The notes: generated from the letters alone by a model not told the origin. DNA of 64,000 nt from Gimesia fumaroli (GCF_007754425.1 NZ_CP037452.1:1521501-1585500); one strand, 5' to 3'; positions 27,308 through 37,993 are shown, counted from the first letter of the stretch. Made by a program: numbers and translations.

Positions 27308-29011
27308 CTACGATGAGCTGGTCTGGTTCTCAAATTCTCCCAACTTATATCGATTCCAATAGATGTCCAGTTCCCTTTTGACCCGGTTTGAAAGCAGTAA
27401 TACTCCCAGGATGTTGGGGAACGCCATACCCAGAATCATTAAATCTCCAAAGTCCAGTACATTCGTTGCAGAGACAATCGAACCCAGTACTACAAAGACC
27501 AGGAATAGAATGCGGTAAGACATCGAGGCTTTCTTGCTATCGCCAAACAGAAAGGCCCAGCAGCGTTCTCCGTAATAAGACCAGGAGATCATAGTCGAGT
27601 AAGCAAATAAGATAACCGAGACCGAAAGGACATATTGGAAGTAGGGGATTTGTGAGTCCATCGCTTCTGATGTCAGGGCAGCGCCATTATTGCTGTCAAT
27701 CAGATGCGTGTATTGAGGGTCATTGTAGGCACCGGTAATAATCATCACGAGTGCGGTCATGGTGCAGATTACGATTGTATCAACAAATGGTCCCAGCGAA
27801 GCGACAATCCCTTCCCGAACCGGATATTGTGTTTTGGCAGCTGAGTGAGCGATGGCTGCCGAGCCCACGCCGGCTTCGTTCGAAAAGGCGGCTCGCTTGA
27901 AGCCAAGAATCAGTACACCAATGATTCCTCCGTACATTGCATCAGGAGCGAACGCGCCGTCAATAATTGCCTGAAACGATGCGGGGACTTTACCGATGTT
28001 GATAATAATAATTGCCAGGCATGCCAGGACATAGACACCACACATGAATGGCACGACTTTCTCAGTCGTGCGTGCGATGCTACGGATGCCACCGATGATA
28101 ACGATGCCTACGAAAAACGCCATGATTAATCCATAGGCCCAGCTGTATTCACTTAAGATTGGAACCGTCTCTGCCACGGCACCCAATGATTGCTTGACCT
28201 GGAATGCGTTTCCGCCGGCCAGGGAGCCTCCGATACACAAGACGGCGAACAAAACTGCGAGGACTTTACCTAGACCATTCATAAAGGGGTTTCCAGGAAA
28301 CTGTTCTTTTAAGCCATCTGAGAGATAGCACATGGGGCCACCCATTACACGTCCGTCCGGGTTGATACGACGGTAAATTTGGGCAAGGGTGCATTCGGCA
28401 AATTTCGACGTCATGCCCAACACTCCCGCCAGCATCATCCAGAACATGGCTCCAGGACCACCTGTGGCGATTGCAATGGCCACGCCAGCAATGTTGCCCA
28501 GTCCGACTGTCGCAGAGAGGGCAGCCGTTAATGCCTGGAAGTGGGTGACTTCCCCTTCATCTTCCGGGTCGTCATATTTTCCCAGTACAAGCAAAAGGGA
28601 ATGCTTGAACGCACGGAGATTTATAAAGTTCATGCGGAATGTGAAATAAGTCGCGCCGATCACTAGCCAGAGCACTGCTAAGGGGATTCCATCTCCAGCG
28701 CGAAATTGATCGGCTGTTAAAGGGACAGGAAAAAAGAACACACTGGCGACCGCTCCGTTGAATAGCCCAAAGACTGCATCAATATTTTGCTCGATCTGTG
28801 CAAAACCACCAGCCTCTGGTTCCTTTGTAGTTTTTTGATCTGGGGCTTGGTTTTTTGGTGGGGCTTCCTTAGCTGTTTCTGGTGCCGAGGCAGGTGCCTG
28901 TGATGCATTCACTGTCATGTTACTTAAATTAAGAAGCAGGAGCATCAGAACTGTGACCAGTCCCGAACGAACTACCAAAGAGAGGGGGCTGTATTGCCGG
29001 TCGAGATTCAT
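27308..29011 (-). CDS. Sodium:alanine/glycine symporter (AGCS family)
   Basis: The 567-residue protein has about eleven hydrophobic segments and the AGCS signature GLGNIAGVAIAIATGGPGA. NEAGVGSAAIAHSAA follows, both conserved in sodium-coupled alanine carriers. Unusually, it begins with a signal-like hydrophobic stretch (about residues 10-34) and a Pro/Lys/Glu-rich linker of 45 residues before the usual first helix. Family role: inward transport of small neutral amino acids with Na+. Confidence 0.92.
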   Translation of the reverse strand: MNLDRQYSPLSLVVRSGLVTVLMLLLLNLSNMTVNASQAPASAPETAKEAPPKNQAPDQKTTKEPEAGGFAQIEQNIDAVFGLFNGAVASVFFFPVPLTADQFRAGDGIPLAVLWLVIGATYFTFRMNFINLRAFKHSLLLVLGKYDDPEDEGEVTHFQALTAALSATVGLGNIAGVAIAIATGGPGAMFWMMLAGVLGMTSKFAECTLAQIYRRINPDGRVMGGPMCYLSDGLKEQFPGNPFMNGLGKVLAVLFAVLCIGGSLAGGNAFQVKQSLGAVAETVPILSEYSWAYGLIMAFFVGIVIIGGIRSIARTTEKVVPFMCGVYVLACLAIIIINIGKVPASFQAIIDGAFAPDAMYGGIIGVLILGFKRAAFSNEAGVGSAAIAHSAAKTQYPVREGIVASLGPFVDTIVICTMTALVMIITGAYNDPQYTHLIDSNNGAALTSEAMDSQIPYFQYVLSVSVILFAYSTMISWSYYGERCWAFLFGDSKKASMSYRILFLVFVVLGSIVSATNVLDFGDLMILGMAFPNILGVLLLSNRVKRELDIYWNRYKLGEFENQTSSS

Positions 29012-29330
29012 AAAATTGGATTCCCATTCGCAAGTAACAGTTGCCAGAGATAAAGCATCAAATCAGAGTTCGAGCTTTTGGTGAGTCAGATAATCTCTAA
29101 AGCGGAAAAAAACGCAGTGTGTTACAGGCATTTACTGAAATTGTGATTTATCGGGTTGGTTAACGGGAGTGAGTCAGGGGGGATTGTAATTACCCCTGAG
29201 AGCGCATCATCATCATTTGTTATCATAATTGTTGTATGAGACTATCAAATAAAGGTTTACGTTCCAAGGTGATTCTTGAAAAAGCGATGAAAAGTTCGCT
29301 GGTTTTGAAACTGGATCTCAATTGTTTCTT

Positions 29331-29352
29331 TTTGACAATATTGGTTGTCAAA
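29331..29352. promoter_or_regulatory. Palindromic operator, probable SufR site
   Basis: A perfect inverted repeat has TTTGACAA (29331-29338) and TTGTCAAA (29345-29352) around a 6-bp spacer. The right arm overlaps the -35 box of the promoter driving sufR and the suf genes. Cyanobacterial SufR sites are also inverted repeats with a 6-bp spacer (CAAC-N6-GTTG), so autorepression is a natural reading. Confidence 0.7.
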
Positions 29353-29373
29353 AATGACAGGTATGCCTAGGAT
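29345..29373 (+). promoter_or_regulatory. Sigma70-type promoter of the suf operon
   Basis: TTGTCA (29345-29350) and TAGGAT (29368-29373) are separated by exactly 17 bp, about 100 bp before the sufR start. An alternative -35, TTGACA at 29332, has no good -10 partner. Confidence 0.6.
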
Positions 29374-29474
29374 GCTGGTATAAGGACTATTACGCAGATT
29401 GTCGTAGCGCTTGATCTATCAGGTTGCTGCTAACGTCAGATACAGACCCTTTTTCACCAAGTAGAAAACAATCT

Positions 29475-30098
29475 ATGCGTGTTTCAATCGATGATCATGA
29501 TCGCAGTTTTTTGCTGGGGCTCAATCGTCTTAAGTCAGCAACGATAAACGAGATATGTGAACAGGAAGGCGTGACGGCTACAGCAGTTCGTCAACGTCTG
29601 GTCCGTTTGCAGGGGCTGGATTTGATCGCACGAACACAAGTCAAGGAAGGGCGAGGGCGTCCGCATTATACGTATTCCGTGACTCCTTTAGGGATGCGGT
29701 TGCTGGGGGATAATTATGCCGAACTGGCCAACATCCTCTGGGAAGAGCTCAAAGGGATTGATAATGAGGAACTTCGTTGTCGTCTGGCAGCCCGAATCCA
29801 GACTGCTCTGGTGCAGCAGTATGGCCGCAATGTGGATGCACCTTCTTTAAACGGACGCATGGAGCAACTGAAAGAAGCTTTGGAAGAACGTGGGTTTGTT
29901 GTGGAACTGGACAATTCAGGCCCTCTACCGATCTTACGCGAACATAACTGTCCCTATCACGATATCGCCAGTGGCGATGCTTCCATCTGTGAACTGGAGC
30001 AACGTGTGTTCGAACGGGTTTTGGGGACCAAGATGAATTTGGCAGAGTGCTGTCTGGATGGTCATCATTGTTGTGAGTTTCAGGCAGAGACAACTTAA
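29475..30098 (+). CDS. sufR: SufR-type Fe-S-sensing transcriptional regulator
   Basis: The ATG at 29475 (MRVSIDDHD) is chosen over an in-frame TTG 17 codons upstream. A winged helix (about 8-75) has ATINEICEQEGVTATAVRQRLVRLQ as the recognition region. The C-terminal part holds cysteines in HNCPYHD, SICELEQ and AECCLDGHHCC, matching the cluster-binding cysteines of SufR. SufR with an intact [4Fe-4S] cluster represses the suf operon; loss of the cluster under iron limitation or oxidative stress relieves it. The gene heads the operon, in the same direction as sufC. Confidence 0.9.
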   Translation: MRVSIDDHDRSFLLGLNRLKSATINEICEQEGVTATAVRQRLVRLQGLDLIARTQVKEGRGRPHYTYSVTPLGMRLLGDNYAELANILWEELKGIDNEELRCRLAARIQTALVQQYGRNVDAPSLNGRMEQLKEALEERGFVVELDNSGPLPILREHNCPYHDIASGDASICELEQRVFERVLGTKMNLAECCLDGHHCCEFQAETT

Positions 30099-30174
30099 CT
30101 GAGAAGATACCGTAAATTTAATTGATGTTTCTGAATTCGTTCAGAAAACCGGATGACAGGATGAAATACGAAAA

Positions 30175-30972
30175 ATGAGTTTGTTGAAAATTTCCGATCT
30201 ACATGTATCAGTCAGTGGCACACCGATCTTAAAAGGTGTCAACTTGGAAATTAATCAGGGTGAGATCCATGCGTTGATGGGGCCCAACGGTTCTGGAAAA
30301 AGTACACTGGCCTACGCCTTAGCCGGGCATCCGAGTTATGAAATTACCAAAGGGAAAGTTGAGATCGACGGAACCGACATTTCGGAACTGGATCCAAACG
30401 AGCGAGCTCGGCTGGGGCTGTTTCTGGCATTCCAGTATCCTGTTGTGATTCCTGGTGTCAAAGTAGCTGATTTTCTGCGCCATGCGATGTCGAATGTTCG
30501 AAATCCTGATCGGAAAGAAGGCGAGAAGTTGATTCCGATGCGTGAGTTTCGGAAAGAGCTCCGAGAGCGAATGAACGAACTGGGCATGGATCCGGAGATG
30601 GCCCGCCGTTATTTGAACGATGGCTTCTCTGGTGGTGAGAAGAAACGGATGGAGATTCTTCAGCTGGCCATGTTGCAGCCTAAATTTGCCATCCTCGACG
30701 AAACAGATAGTGGACTGGACAGCGATGCCGTCAAAGTGGTCAGCGAAGGTTTGAGCAGGTTGTCAGGTCCGGAAATGGGCGTGTTGATCATTACGCACCA
30801 CGAACGGTTGTTGGAATTCAATCAACCTCAGTTTACCCACGTCATGTTGGCAGGCCGAATTGTTGAGACCGGCGACGCCAGTCTGGCTGCAGAACTTCAT
30901 GAACACGGTTATTCCAGCATACGTGAGCGTCATCCTGAAGCGGCAGCAGAAGAAGTTGTTGAAGCGGTATAG
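30175..30972 (+). CDS. sufC: Fe-S cluster assembly ATPase SufC
   Basis: The 265-residue ABC-type ATPase has Walker A GPNGSGKST (about residue 37), signature FSGGEKKRMEI, Walker B FAILDETDSGLD and a switch histidine in ITHHERLL. It is soluble, without membrane domains. ATP binding drives the shape change of SufB-SufD during cluster assembly. It follows sufR by 76 bp and precedes sufB. Confidence 0.97.
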   Translation: MSLLKISDLHVSVSGTPILKGVNLEINQGEIHALMGPNGSGKSTLAYALAGHPSYEITKGKVEIDGTDISELDPNERARLGLFLAFQYPVVIPGVKVADFLRHAMSNVRNPDRKEGEKLIPMREFRKELRERMNELGMDPEMARRYLNDGFSGGEKKRMEILQLAMLQPKFAILDETDSGLDSDAVKVVSEGLSRLSGPEMGVLIITHHERLLEFNQPQFTHVMLAGRIVETGDASLAAELHEHGYSSIRERHPEAAAEEVVEAV

Positions 30973-31111
30973 GTTTAGTTTTGTATGAGACTGCTGCATT
31001 CATAGTTTCAGAAAAAACAGTCGGTTCTTTACTTAAGAAACTTACAGTCAATTAAAAAAGTGCATCCTGTTGTTGGGGCGCATTTTGAAATACAGAGTGG
31101 GAGAAATTGAA

Positions 31112-32536
31112 ATGTCAACCAGATTGGATACCAATTCTGAAAATGAGAATGTTGATATTGGAGAATATCAATATGGATTTCATGATCCCACAGACAAGTA
31201 TGTGTTTACCGGTCAGAAAGGCTTAAATGCCGCAGTCGTTGCTCAAATTTCGGAAATGAAAAATGAGCCTGCCTGGATGCGGGATTTTCGTTTGAAGTCT
31301 TTCGAGATTTTCGAATCAAAACCGACGCCACAATGGGGCGGTAATCTGAACGAAATTAATTATCAGGATATCCATTATTTTGTGCGTGCCTCAGAGGGGC
31401 AGGAACGCAGCTGGGAAGATGTTCCCGATGATATTCGTAAAACGTACGATCGACTGGGGATTCCAGAGGCAGAAAAAAAGTTCCTTTCGGGGGTGAAGGC
31501 TCAGTATGAATCAGAGGTGGTTTACGGAAGTTTGCAGGAAGATCTGGCAAAGCAGGGGGTGATTTTCACCGATACCGATTCTGCCTTAAGAGATCATCCT
31601 GAACTGTTCAAGGAATACTTTGGCAAGATCATCCCTCCGGATGATAACAAGTTTGCTGCGTTGAATTCCGCTGTCTGGTCGGGTGGTTCGTTTGTGTATG
31701 TTCCTCCCGGCGTTCATATCGAGTTTCCGTTACAGGCCTACTTCCGAATTAACTCGGAAAACATGGGGCAGTTCGAGCGGACACTGGTGATCGTCGATGA
31801 AGGAGCATCCTGCCATTATGTCGAAGGTTGTACGGCGCCGACTTACAGTTCCAACAGTCTGCACTCGGCCGTGGTCGAGATCATTGTGAAAAAGGGTGGA
31901 CGGTTCCGATATACCACGATTCAGAACTGGTCGAATAACGTTTATAACCTTGTCACCAAGCGGGCCTTTGCCTATGAAGACTCACTCATGGAGTGGGTTG
32001 ATGGGAATCTGGGGTCGAAGTTGACAATGAAGTATCCGGCAATCTTTCTGATGGGCGAGGGGGCTCGTGGCGAAACGCTGTCGATTGCCTTTGCCGGCAA
32101 AGGACAGCATCAGGATGCCGGGGCTAAAATGGTCCATTGTGCTCCGAATACATCGAGTCGTATTATCTCCAAAAGTATCTCTAAAGATGGTGGTCGATCG
32201 AGTTATCGTGGTCTGGCAAAAGTAGATCCGGGAGCCCATGGTTGTAAGTCCAACGTTGTCTGTGATGCTCTGCTTTTGGACCCGGAAAGTCGTAGCGATA
32301 CTTATCCGTATATTGAAATTGAAGAAGATGACGTTGCCATTGAGCACGAAGCCAGTGTTTCCAAAATCGGCGAAGAGCAGCTCTTTTACTTAATGAGTCG
32401 CGGTCTGACCGAAGCGGAAGCCTCTTCGATGATTGTGACTGGTTTCATCGAGCCACTGGTGAAAGAGTTACCGATGGAATACGCGGTCGAAATGAATCGG
32501 CTGATTGAATTGCAGATGGAAGGTTCCATTGGGTAA
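31112..32536 (+). CDS. sufB: Fe-S cluster scaffold protein SufB
   Basis: The ATG at 31112 has GGGAGA upstream and begins [10 protein letters not shown]; an upstream TTG is less likely. The protein is 474 residues. It has the beta-helix core typical of SufB, with [15 protein letters not shown], the cluster-site cysteine in [11 protein letters not shown], and the C-terminal [15 protein letters not shown] motif. Together with SufC and SufD it forms the SufBC2D scaffold that builds and releases the cluster. Confidence 0.97.
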   Translation: MSTRLDTNSENENVDIGEYQYGFHDPTDKYVFTGQKGLNAAVVAQISEMKNEPAWMRDFRLKSFEIFESKPTPQWGGNLNEINYQDIHYFVRASEGQERSWEDVPDDIRKTYDRLGIPEAEKKFLSGVKAQYESEVVYGSLQEDLAKQGVIFTDTDSALRDHPELFKEYFGKIIPPDDNKFAALNSAVWSGGSFVYVPPGVHIEFPLQAYFRINSENMGQFERTLVIVDEGASCHYVEGCTAPTYSSNSLHSAVVEIIVKKGGRFRYTTIQNWSNNVYNLVTKRAFAYEDSLMEWVDGNLGSKLTMKYPAIFLMGEGARGETLSIAFAGKGQHQDAGAKMVHCAPNTSSRIISKSISKDGGRSSYRGLAKVDPGAHGCKSNVVCDALLLDPESRSDTYPYIEIEEDDVAIEHEASVSKIGEEQLFYLMSRGLTEAEASSMIVTGFIEPLVKELPMEYAVEMNRLIELQMEGSIG

Positions 32537-32659
32537 AGCAGTCGTTTTATTACTGTGATCCAATGGAATTGAACAACAGACATAACAGGTGAAGGCAGCC
32601 CCTTCAAACAGACCAAACTTACTACACGCAAACATACTGAAGGCATTATAGATAATAGT

Positions 32660-34009
32660 ATGAGTACTCCCTCGGTTAATACATCTGCTGTGATTCCTGC
32701 TGGTTTTGGTGAAGCCGCGTTTGAAGCGTTTCTGGCAACACGTGATGAGCCCGACTGGGTAACCCAGTCACGTCGACAGGCCTTTCAGCACTATCGTGAA
32801 CTTTTAGAAACGGAGCTGGATCCGGAAGAGTGGCGTCGCGTTGATTTACGAGCTCTGCGTCCCGATCGTTTTCAGCTCAGTACCGGTTCTGAAGTTTCCC
32901 AGGCAACTGCCAACAGTAGAACTGCAGAGACCCTGTTGAAGGGGCGGGCTGAATTTGCCGGACATGTCACTCATGTCGACGGACAACTGGCTTCACACGA
33001 TCTAGCAGAAGAACTGGCAGCGAAGGGAGTCATCTTTGGTGACTTGGCTGTTGTTGTGCGAGAACATAGTGGGCTAATTCAGAAGTATTTCATGACCAAA
33101 GCCGTCGATAGTAAAACAGATCGATTTTCCGCATGGCATGCGGCATTTTGGACGGGGGGCACGGTTTTGTATGTTCCACGCAATACCGTGGTCGAGGCTC
33201 CGTTACATAGTCTGATTACGCTTCAGTCAGAGAAAGCAGCCGACTTCAGTCATACCCTGGTGATTCTCGAAGAAGGAGCTTCTGCGACTTTGTTGGAAGA
33301 AACCGCTTCGACTACGGAAGAGAATCTGGGGCTGCATGTCGGGGCTGTCGAATTGATTTTGGCCAAAGATGCCCGGTTGCGTTATGTCCAGTTACAGAAC
33401 TGGAATCACAAAGTCTGGCATATCGGACATCAGGCGGGGCGCGTTGAGAATAACGGATTCCTGCAATGGACCGTTGGTGGGATCGGTGCCAAGTTGGCTC
33501 ACATACATCAAGACGTTGTACTGGACGGGCGTGGCGCAGAGGCAGAAGTCAACGGTGTGACATTCTCAACTGATCAACAAGTTCATTCGTTTTATACTCA
33601 GCAGGGGCACAATGCTGCCGAGACCCGATCTGATCTGCTTTATAAACAAGTCTTGCGAGATCACGCACGTGCGATCTGGCGGGGAATGATTCGGGTCGAA
33701 CCAGAAGGTCAGCAGACAAACGGGTATCAGCGAAATGATTCCCTGATGCTTTCTCCTACCTGTCGTGCAGACGCGATACCGGGGTTGGAAATTGAAGCCG
33801 ATGATGTGCGTTGTACCCACGGAGCGACAGCAGGTCGCGTTGATGAAGAGCAAATCTTCTATTGCATGTCACGGGGCATGTCCGAATATGAAGCGATGCA
33901 CATAATTGTAGAAGGGTTTTTCCAGACCGTCTTCGATAGAATTCCCGTTGAAGTCGTCCGCGAGACGCTGAATCAGGCAATCATTAAAAAGTTAGGATTT
34001 GGTCGGTAA
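32660..34009 (+). CDS. sufD: Fe-S cluster assembly protein SufD
   Basis: The 449-residue SufB paralogue keeps the beta-helix core and the C-terminal helix pair (MSRGMSEYEAMHIIVEGFF). The histidine equivalent to E. coli SufD His360 is seen in CTHGATAGRVDEEQIFY. The N-terminal region has the SufD-type EPDWVTQSRRQAFQHY. It sits 123 bp after sufB, and the order C-B-D differs from the E. coli order (sufABCDSE). Confidence 0.95.
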   Translation: MSTPSVNTSAVIPAGFGEAAFEAFLATRDEPDWVTQSRRQAFQHYRELLETELDPEEWRRVDLRALRPDRFQLSTGSEVSQATANSRTAETLLKGRAEFAGHVTHVDGQLASHDLAEELAAKGVIFGDLAVVVREHSGLIQKYFMTKAVDSKTDRFSAWHAAFWTGGTVLYVPRNTVVEAPLHSLITLQSEKAADFSHTLVILEEGASATLLEETASTTEENLGLHVGAVELILAKDARLRYVQLQNWNHKVWHIGHQAGRVENNGFLQWTVGGIGAKLAHIHQDVVLDGRGAEAEVNGVTFSTDQQVHSFYTQQGHNAAETRSDLLYKQVLRDHARAIWRGMIRVEPEGQQTNGYQRNDSLMLSPTCRADAIPGLEIEADDVRCTHGATAGRVDEEQIFYCMSRGMSEYEAMHIIVEGFFQTVFDRIPVEVVRETLNQAIIKKLGFGR

Positions 34010-34045
34010 CTTTTGACCGTCTGAAGACAATAAAGATAGACAGAC

Positions 34046-34363
34046 ATGCCTGACTTCGAAGAAATTGCAGCCATAGATGAATTTGGCACTGCCGATCGCC
34101 TGGAAGTATTTATTGACGATACTCCTGCACTGCTGATTCGAATTAACGATCAGTATCTGGCGATAGAGGATATATGCACACATGATGGTCAGCCTTTGAC
34201 TAATGGCTGTATTGAAGATGGGGCAATTAAGTGTCCTCGTCATGGTGCACGGTTTGATTTAGTGACGGGAAAAGCACTTTGCATGCCGGCTACGAAGCCG
34301 ATTAAAACATTTGAAATTGAAATCCGAGGCAGGAATATCTTTGCACGGCCTGCGGTGAAATAG
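34046..34363 (+). CDS. Rieske-type [2Fe-2S] ferredoxin
   Basis: The 105-residue protein has both halves of the Rieske site: CTHDG and CPRHGARFD (Cys-X-His and Cys-X2-His). It has no membrane segment, and its size matches soluble NirD/dioxygenase-type ferredoxins. It lies 36 bp after sufD, inside the suf operon. Small Rieske proteins in suf operons are seen in other bacteria; an electron-supply role in assembly is inferred. Confidence 0.93.
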   Translation: MPDFEEIAAIDEFGTADRLEVFIDDTPALLIRINDQYLAIEDICTHDGQPLTNGCIEDGAIKCPRHGARFDLVTGKALCMPATKPIKTFEIEIRGRNIFARPAVK

Positions 34364-34463
34364 ATAAAATATATTTTTGATATTCAAGTGAATAGTTTTT
34401 GTGATTTATTTAGTTATTTTTTGTTGATTATGGGCGTCATCAAATAGATCGGGAGACAAGAAT

Positions 34464-34850
34464 ATGTCAGATGAATTGAATAATGATTCTGGGGAGAATG
34501 GGCGTGACGGGCAGTTGCCCGTGTTCTCTGCTTTGAAGGGTGTCGGCGGCGAAGAAGCGCTGATTGATGCGTTGAAGCAGGTGATTGACCCGGAATTAAA
34601 TATTAATATTGTTGATTTAGGATTGGTCTATGAAGTTCAACGAACGGAAGAAGACAGTGCGAAGGTAACGGTCTCGATGACGTTAACCAGCCCCGCCTGT
34701 CCGGCCGGTCCGCAGATTATTACGCAGGCAAAAATGGCGTTGGAACGGTTAGATGATGTCGACGAGGCCAGTATCCAGTTAACGATGACGCCTCCCTGGT
34801 CGCCTGAATTAATGACCGAAGATGCACGCGACGAACTCGGGATTTTTTAG
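34464..34850 (+). CDS. sufT: SufT / MIP18-family (DUF59) Fe-S maturation factor
   Basis: The 128-residue protein carries DPELNINIVDLGLVYEV, then MTLTSPACPAGPQII with the conserved Cys. MTPPWSPELMTEDARDELGIF closes it at the C-terminus. SufT-type proteins aid delivery of Fe-S clusters to target enzymes under high demand. It is the last gene of the operon and is followed at once by a terminator. About 45 polar residues precede the domain. Confidence 0.92.
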   Translation: MSDELNNDSGENGRDGQLPVFSALKGVGGEEALIDALKQVIDPELNINIVDLGLVYEVQRTEEDSAKVTVSMTLTSPACPAGPQIITQAKMALERLDDVDEASIQLTMTPPWSPELMTEDARDELGIF

Positions 34851-34872
34851 CAGAATTCGAGATTCTGAAGTG

Positions 34873-34895
34873 GGGCATTTCGATGCCCTTTTTTT
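34873..34895 (+). terminator. Intrinsic terminator of the suf operon
   Basis: A 6-bp GC-rich stem (34873-34878 with 34883-34888) is closed by a TTCG tetraloop and followed by seven T. It starts 23 bp after the sufT stop. Confidence 0.93.
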
Positions 34896-34952
34896 ACGTC
34901 TGTTGAGTCGCAGACTCTTTGCAGAAGCGATGTCAGTAAGCTTGCAATTCAG

Positions 34953-36437
34953 TTAGCTCATTTTTTTGATTAACAGTTCACGGACGACTTTCGGATCAGC
35001 TCCTTTGATCTCACGCATCACCTGCCCGATCAAAGCTCCCACTGCAGCCTGCTTACCGCTTTGAAAATCAGCGACGGCTTTCTCGTTTTTCTCAACAACT
35101 GTCTGAACGATCGAGTCGAGCTTGCCGGTATCGGAAACCAAAGCCAGTCCTTTGTCCTCAATGATGCTCTGGATCTGTTCTACTCCGGGAATCCCGTCGG
35201 AATAGTTCAACAGTTCCTGAAATACAGTCCGTCCACTTTTAATCGTGATTTCTTCGGCATTCACTTTTTGTAGTAGTGCCGCGAGCACTTTCGGCTGAAT
35301 GGGGAATTCTGAAATAGCCAACCCACGTTCATTCAGTTCACGGAGCACATCCTGAGTGACCCAGTTTGCGGCCTGCTTACCATTGCCACAGCCTTTGGTC
35401 ACTGTCTCGAAATAGTCAGCGACTGTCAGCCCCTGGTCAATAATCACAGCAGCGTCATAAGCAGACAGCTGATAGCTCTCTTCAAACCGGGCTCTGCGCT
35501 GAGCGGGTAGTTCACAAAGTTCGTTCGTGACACGCTCACGTTCTGCATCGGTCACTATGACAGGAGCCAGATCCGGGTCGGGGAAATAGCGATAGTCAGC
35601 GGCGTCTTCCTTGCCGCGTTGTTCCAAGGTAATCCCACGGTCAGCATCCCAGCCACGGGTCTCTTTAGGAACGTCTTTCAGGCTCAGTCCGGTTTTCTGC
35701 CATTCTTTCCATTGTCGCTCAACTTCATATTCGATGGCTTGTTCTACGCCGCGAAAACTGTTGAGGTTTTTGATTTCTACAATCGGCGTCGGTGTGGTGT
35801 TGCCATTTTCCTGAGGCACATGCAGGTTCACGTTCGCATCACACCGCAGGCTGCCTTCCTGCATGTTACAATCGGAAACATCGATGTAGGTCAGTAAGAG
35901 TTTCAGTTCTTCCAGGTAGGTGCGGGCTTCCTGGGCTGATCGCAGGTCGGGTTCAGACACGATTTCGACCAAGGGTGTTCCGCAGCGGTTCAGGTCAACT
36001 TTGCTGTCCTGTCCACGGCCCGATTCATCGTGGCTGTTTTTACCGGCGTCTTCTTCCAAGTGAGCACGGATGATCCCGATTTTCTTCTTTTCGCGGGTTT
36101 CGGGATCGATTTCTATTTCCAGCCAGCCGTTCTGGCTCATGGGGAGATCGTACTGGCTGATTTGATAGGCCTTCGGCAGATCGGGATAGTAGTACTGCTT
36201 GCGGTCCCATTTGGTAAACGCAGGGATTTCACAGTTGATCGCCAGTCCCGTTTTCATTCCCAAGTGAAATGCTTCCCGGTTAAGCACCGGCAACGCACCG
36301 GGCAGGCCGAGGCAGACCGGGCAGGTCTGTGTGTTCGGATGGTCCGGGTTGAATTTCGTTGAACAACCACAGAAGAGCTTCGTTTTGGTCTGTAACTGCA
36401 CGTGGACTTCGAGACCGATGATGACCGTATAGTCCAT
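34953..36437 (-). CDS. gatB: Aspartyl/glutamyl-tRNA amidotransferase subunit B
   Basis: The 494-residue protein has the GatB motifs [45 protein letters not shown] and [12 protein letters not shown], plus the C-terminal YqeY-like helical domain. The cysteines near residues 24 and 40 form the zinc site. It binds mischarged Glu-tRNA(Gln)/Asp-tRNA(Asn) and phosphorylates the side chain in the GatCAB complex. AAAGGG lies about 10 bp upstream. It is the last gene of rpmB-gatC-gatA-gatB. Confidence 0.98.
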   Translation of the reverse strand: MDYTVIIGLEVHVQLQTKTKLFCGCSTKFNPDHPNTQTCPVCLGLPGALPVLNREAFHLGMKTGLAINCEIPAFTKWDRKQYYYPDLPKAYQISQYDLPMSQNGWLEIEIDPETREKKKIGIIRAHLEEDAGKNSHDESGRGQDSKVDLNRCGTPLVEIVSEPDLRSAQEARTYLEELKLLLTYIDVSDCNMQEGSLRCDANVNLHVPQENGNTTPTPIVEIKNLNSFRGVEQAIEYEVERQWKEWQKTGLSLKDVPKETRGWDADRGITLEQRGKEDAADYRYFPDPDLAPVIVTDAERERVTNELCELPAQRRARFEESYQLSAYDAAVIIDQGLTVADYFETVTKGCGNGKQAANWVTQDVLRELNERGLAISEFPIQPKVLAALLQKVNAEEITIKSGRTVFQELLNYSDGIPGVEQIQSIIEDKGLALVSDTGKLDSIVQTVVEKNEKAVADFQSGKQAAVGALIGQVMREIKGADPKVVRELLIKKMS

Positions 36438-36509
36438 TATGTCACGCTACCCTTTATTTCAATGTCTAAGATTACTGTCTGTTTGATATTGTTGAGAATC
36501 CCCCGGTTT

Positions 36510-37967
36510 TTATTCCGGGCGTTTCAAGTGCCATTCGGTTTCGCGTTCAAACATGCGTGCGGCACGTAAGAGCCGTTCTTCTTCCAGTGGCGGTGCCAAT
36601 AGCTGCAGGCCGATGGGGAGGTTGTTTTCGCTCATGCCTGCAGGAATCGAAATTCCCGGAATCCCTGACAGATTGGCACTGGTCGTGAATATGTCAGCCA
36701 GGTACATTGCCAATGGATCGTCCACAAGTTCACCGATCGCAAAAGCAGGTGTGGGAGTCACTGGTGTGGCGATAATATCGACGTTTTGAAACGCCTGTTC
36801 GAAGTCGTTCCGAATCAGTCGCCTAACTTTCAAGGCTTTGAGGTAATAGGCGTCATAGTACCCAGAGGAAAGGGCATAAGTACCGAGCATGATACGCCGT
36901 TTGACTTCCGCACCGAATGCTTCGCCGCGACTGGCTGCGTACATGTCGATCATGTTGTCGAATTGCTCTGCACGGTGGCCGTAGTGCACGCCGTCATAGC
37001 GGGCCAGGTTGCTGGAAGCTTCGGAAGGGGCAATAATGTAGTAGGTGGCGACGCAGTATTTTGCGTGCGGCAACTCAATAGGAACCAGCTCTGCGCCCAG
37101 CGATTTGTAAACGTCGAGTGCCTGTTCTGTGGCTGCTTTCACATCGGGATGTAGGCCTTCTTCATGCAGGTGTTTGACATAGCCGACTTTGAGGTTTTCC
37201 AGAGGCTGCTCCAGGTTCGCAGTGAATTCCGGAACAGGGGCATCCAGACTCGTCGTGTCACGTTGGTCTTTCCCGGAGATGGTTTCCAGGATTAACGCAG
37301 CGTCTGTCACATCGCGGGCGAATGGGCCGATTTGATCGAGTGAACTGGCAAACGCCACTAAACCATATCGGGAAACGCGGCCATAAGTCGGTTTCAGGCC
37401 GACGACACCACAAAAACTGGCGGGCTGGCGAATCGATCCGCCTGTATCACTGCCTAAGGCCAGTGGCGCAAAGCCGGCTGAGATGGCGGCAGCTGAGCCT
37501 CCGCTGGATCCACCAGCGGCATAGTCCGTATTCCAGGGGTTAGTCGTTGTTTTGAAGGCCGAGTTTTCTGTCGAAGAGCCCATCGCAAATTCATCGAGGT
37601 TGGTCTTGCCAATCAGGATGGCGTCAGCTGCTTTGAGTTGCTCCACGATGTGGGCATCATAAGGTGGAACAAAATTTTCCAGCATTTTGCTGGCACAGGT
37701 GGTAGCGACACCTTCGGCACAGATATTGTCTTTCAGGGCGACAGGAACGCCAGCCAGTTTCCCCAGCGGTTTGCCAGCTTTTCGTTTCTGGTCGACTTCT
37801 CTCGCTTTTTCGAGGGCCGCTTCCTGTTGTACGGAAAGAAAGGCATTGATACTGCTATCGCGACGGGAGATCTCATCTAGGCAGGCAGTGGTGATTTCTT
37901 CGCTACTGATTTCACCGGAGTTCATTTTCGCGAGCAGTTCGCTTGCGGTGGCTGACGTGATAGACAT
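36510..37967 (-). CDS. gatA: Aspartyl/glutamyl-tRNA amidotransferase subunit A
   Basis: The start at 37967 ([12 protein letters not shown]) fits the family N-terminus and has GGAG upstream; an in-frame ATG lies at 37985. The amidase signature is complete: the catalytic Lys in PVALKDNI, and [13 protein letters not shown] plus [12 protein letters not shown] supplying the cis-Ser and Ser nucleophile. GatA releases ammonia from glutamine for GatB. It is separated from gatC by 100 bp holding a hairpin. Confidence 0.97.
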   Translation of the reverse strand: MSITSATASELLAKMNSGEISSEEITTACLDEISRRDSSINAFLSVQQEAALEKAREVDQKRKAGKPLGKLAGVPVALKDNICAEGVATTCASKMLENFVPPYDAHIVEQLKAADAILIGKTNLDEFAMGSSTENSAFKTTTNPWNTDYAAGGSSGGSAAAISAGFAPLALGSDTGGSIRQPASFCGVVGLKPTYGRVSRYGLVAFASSLDQIGPFARDVTDAALILETISGKDQRDTTSLDAPVPEFTANLEQPLENLKVGYVKHLHEEGLHPDVKAATEQALDVYKSLGAELVPIELPHAKYCVATYYIIAPSEASSNLARYDGVHYGHRAEQFDNMIDMYAASRGEAFGAEVKRRIMLGTYALSSGYYDAYYLKALKVRRLIRNDFEQAFQNVDIIATPVTPTPAFAIGELVDDPLAMYLADIFTTSANLSGIPGISIPAGMSENNLPIGLQLLAPPLEEERLLRAARMFERETEWHLKRPE

Positions 37968-37993
37968 GGAATGTCGAGTCTCCATATAAGTTT

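Larger units (their letters stand above)
29012..29474. other. Regulatory region upstream of the suf operon
   Basis: The region lies between the divergent AGCS and sufR genes. It holds the sufR promoter and palindrome described separately. Nothing gene-like is seen. Confidence 0.5.
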
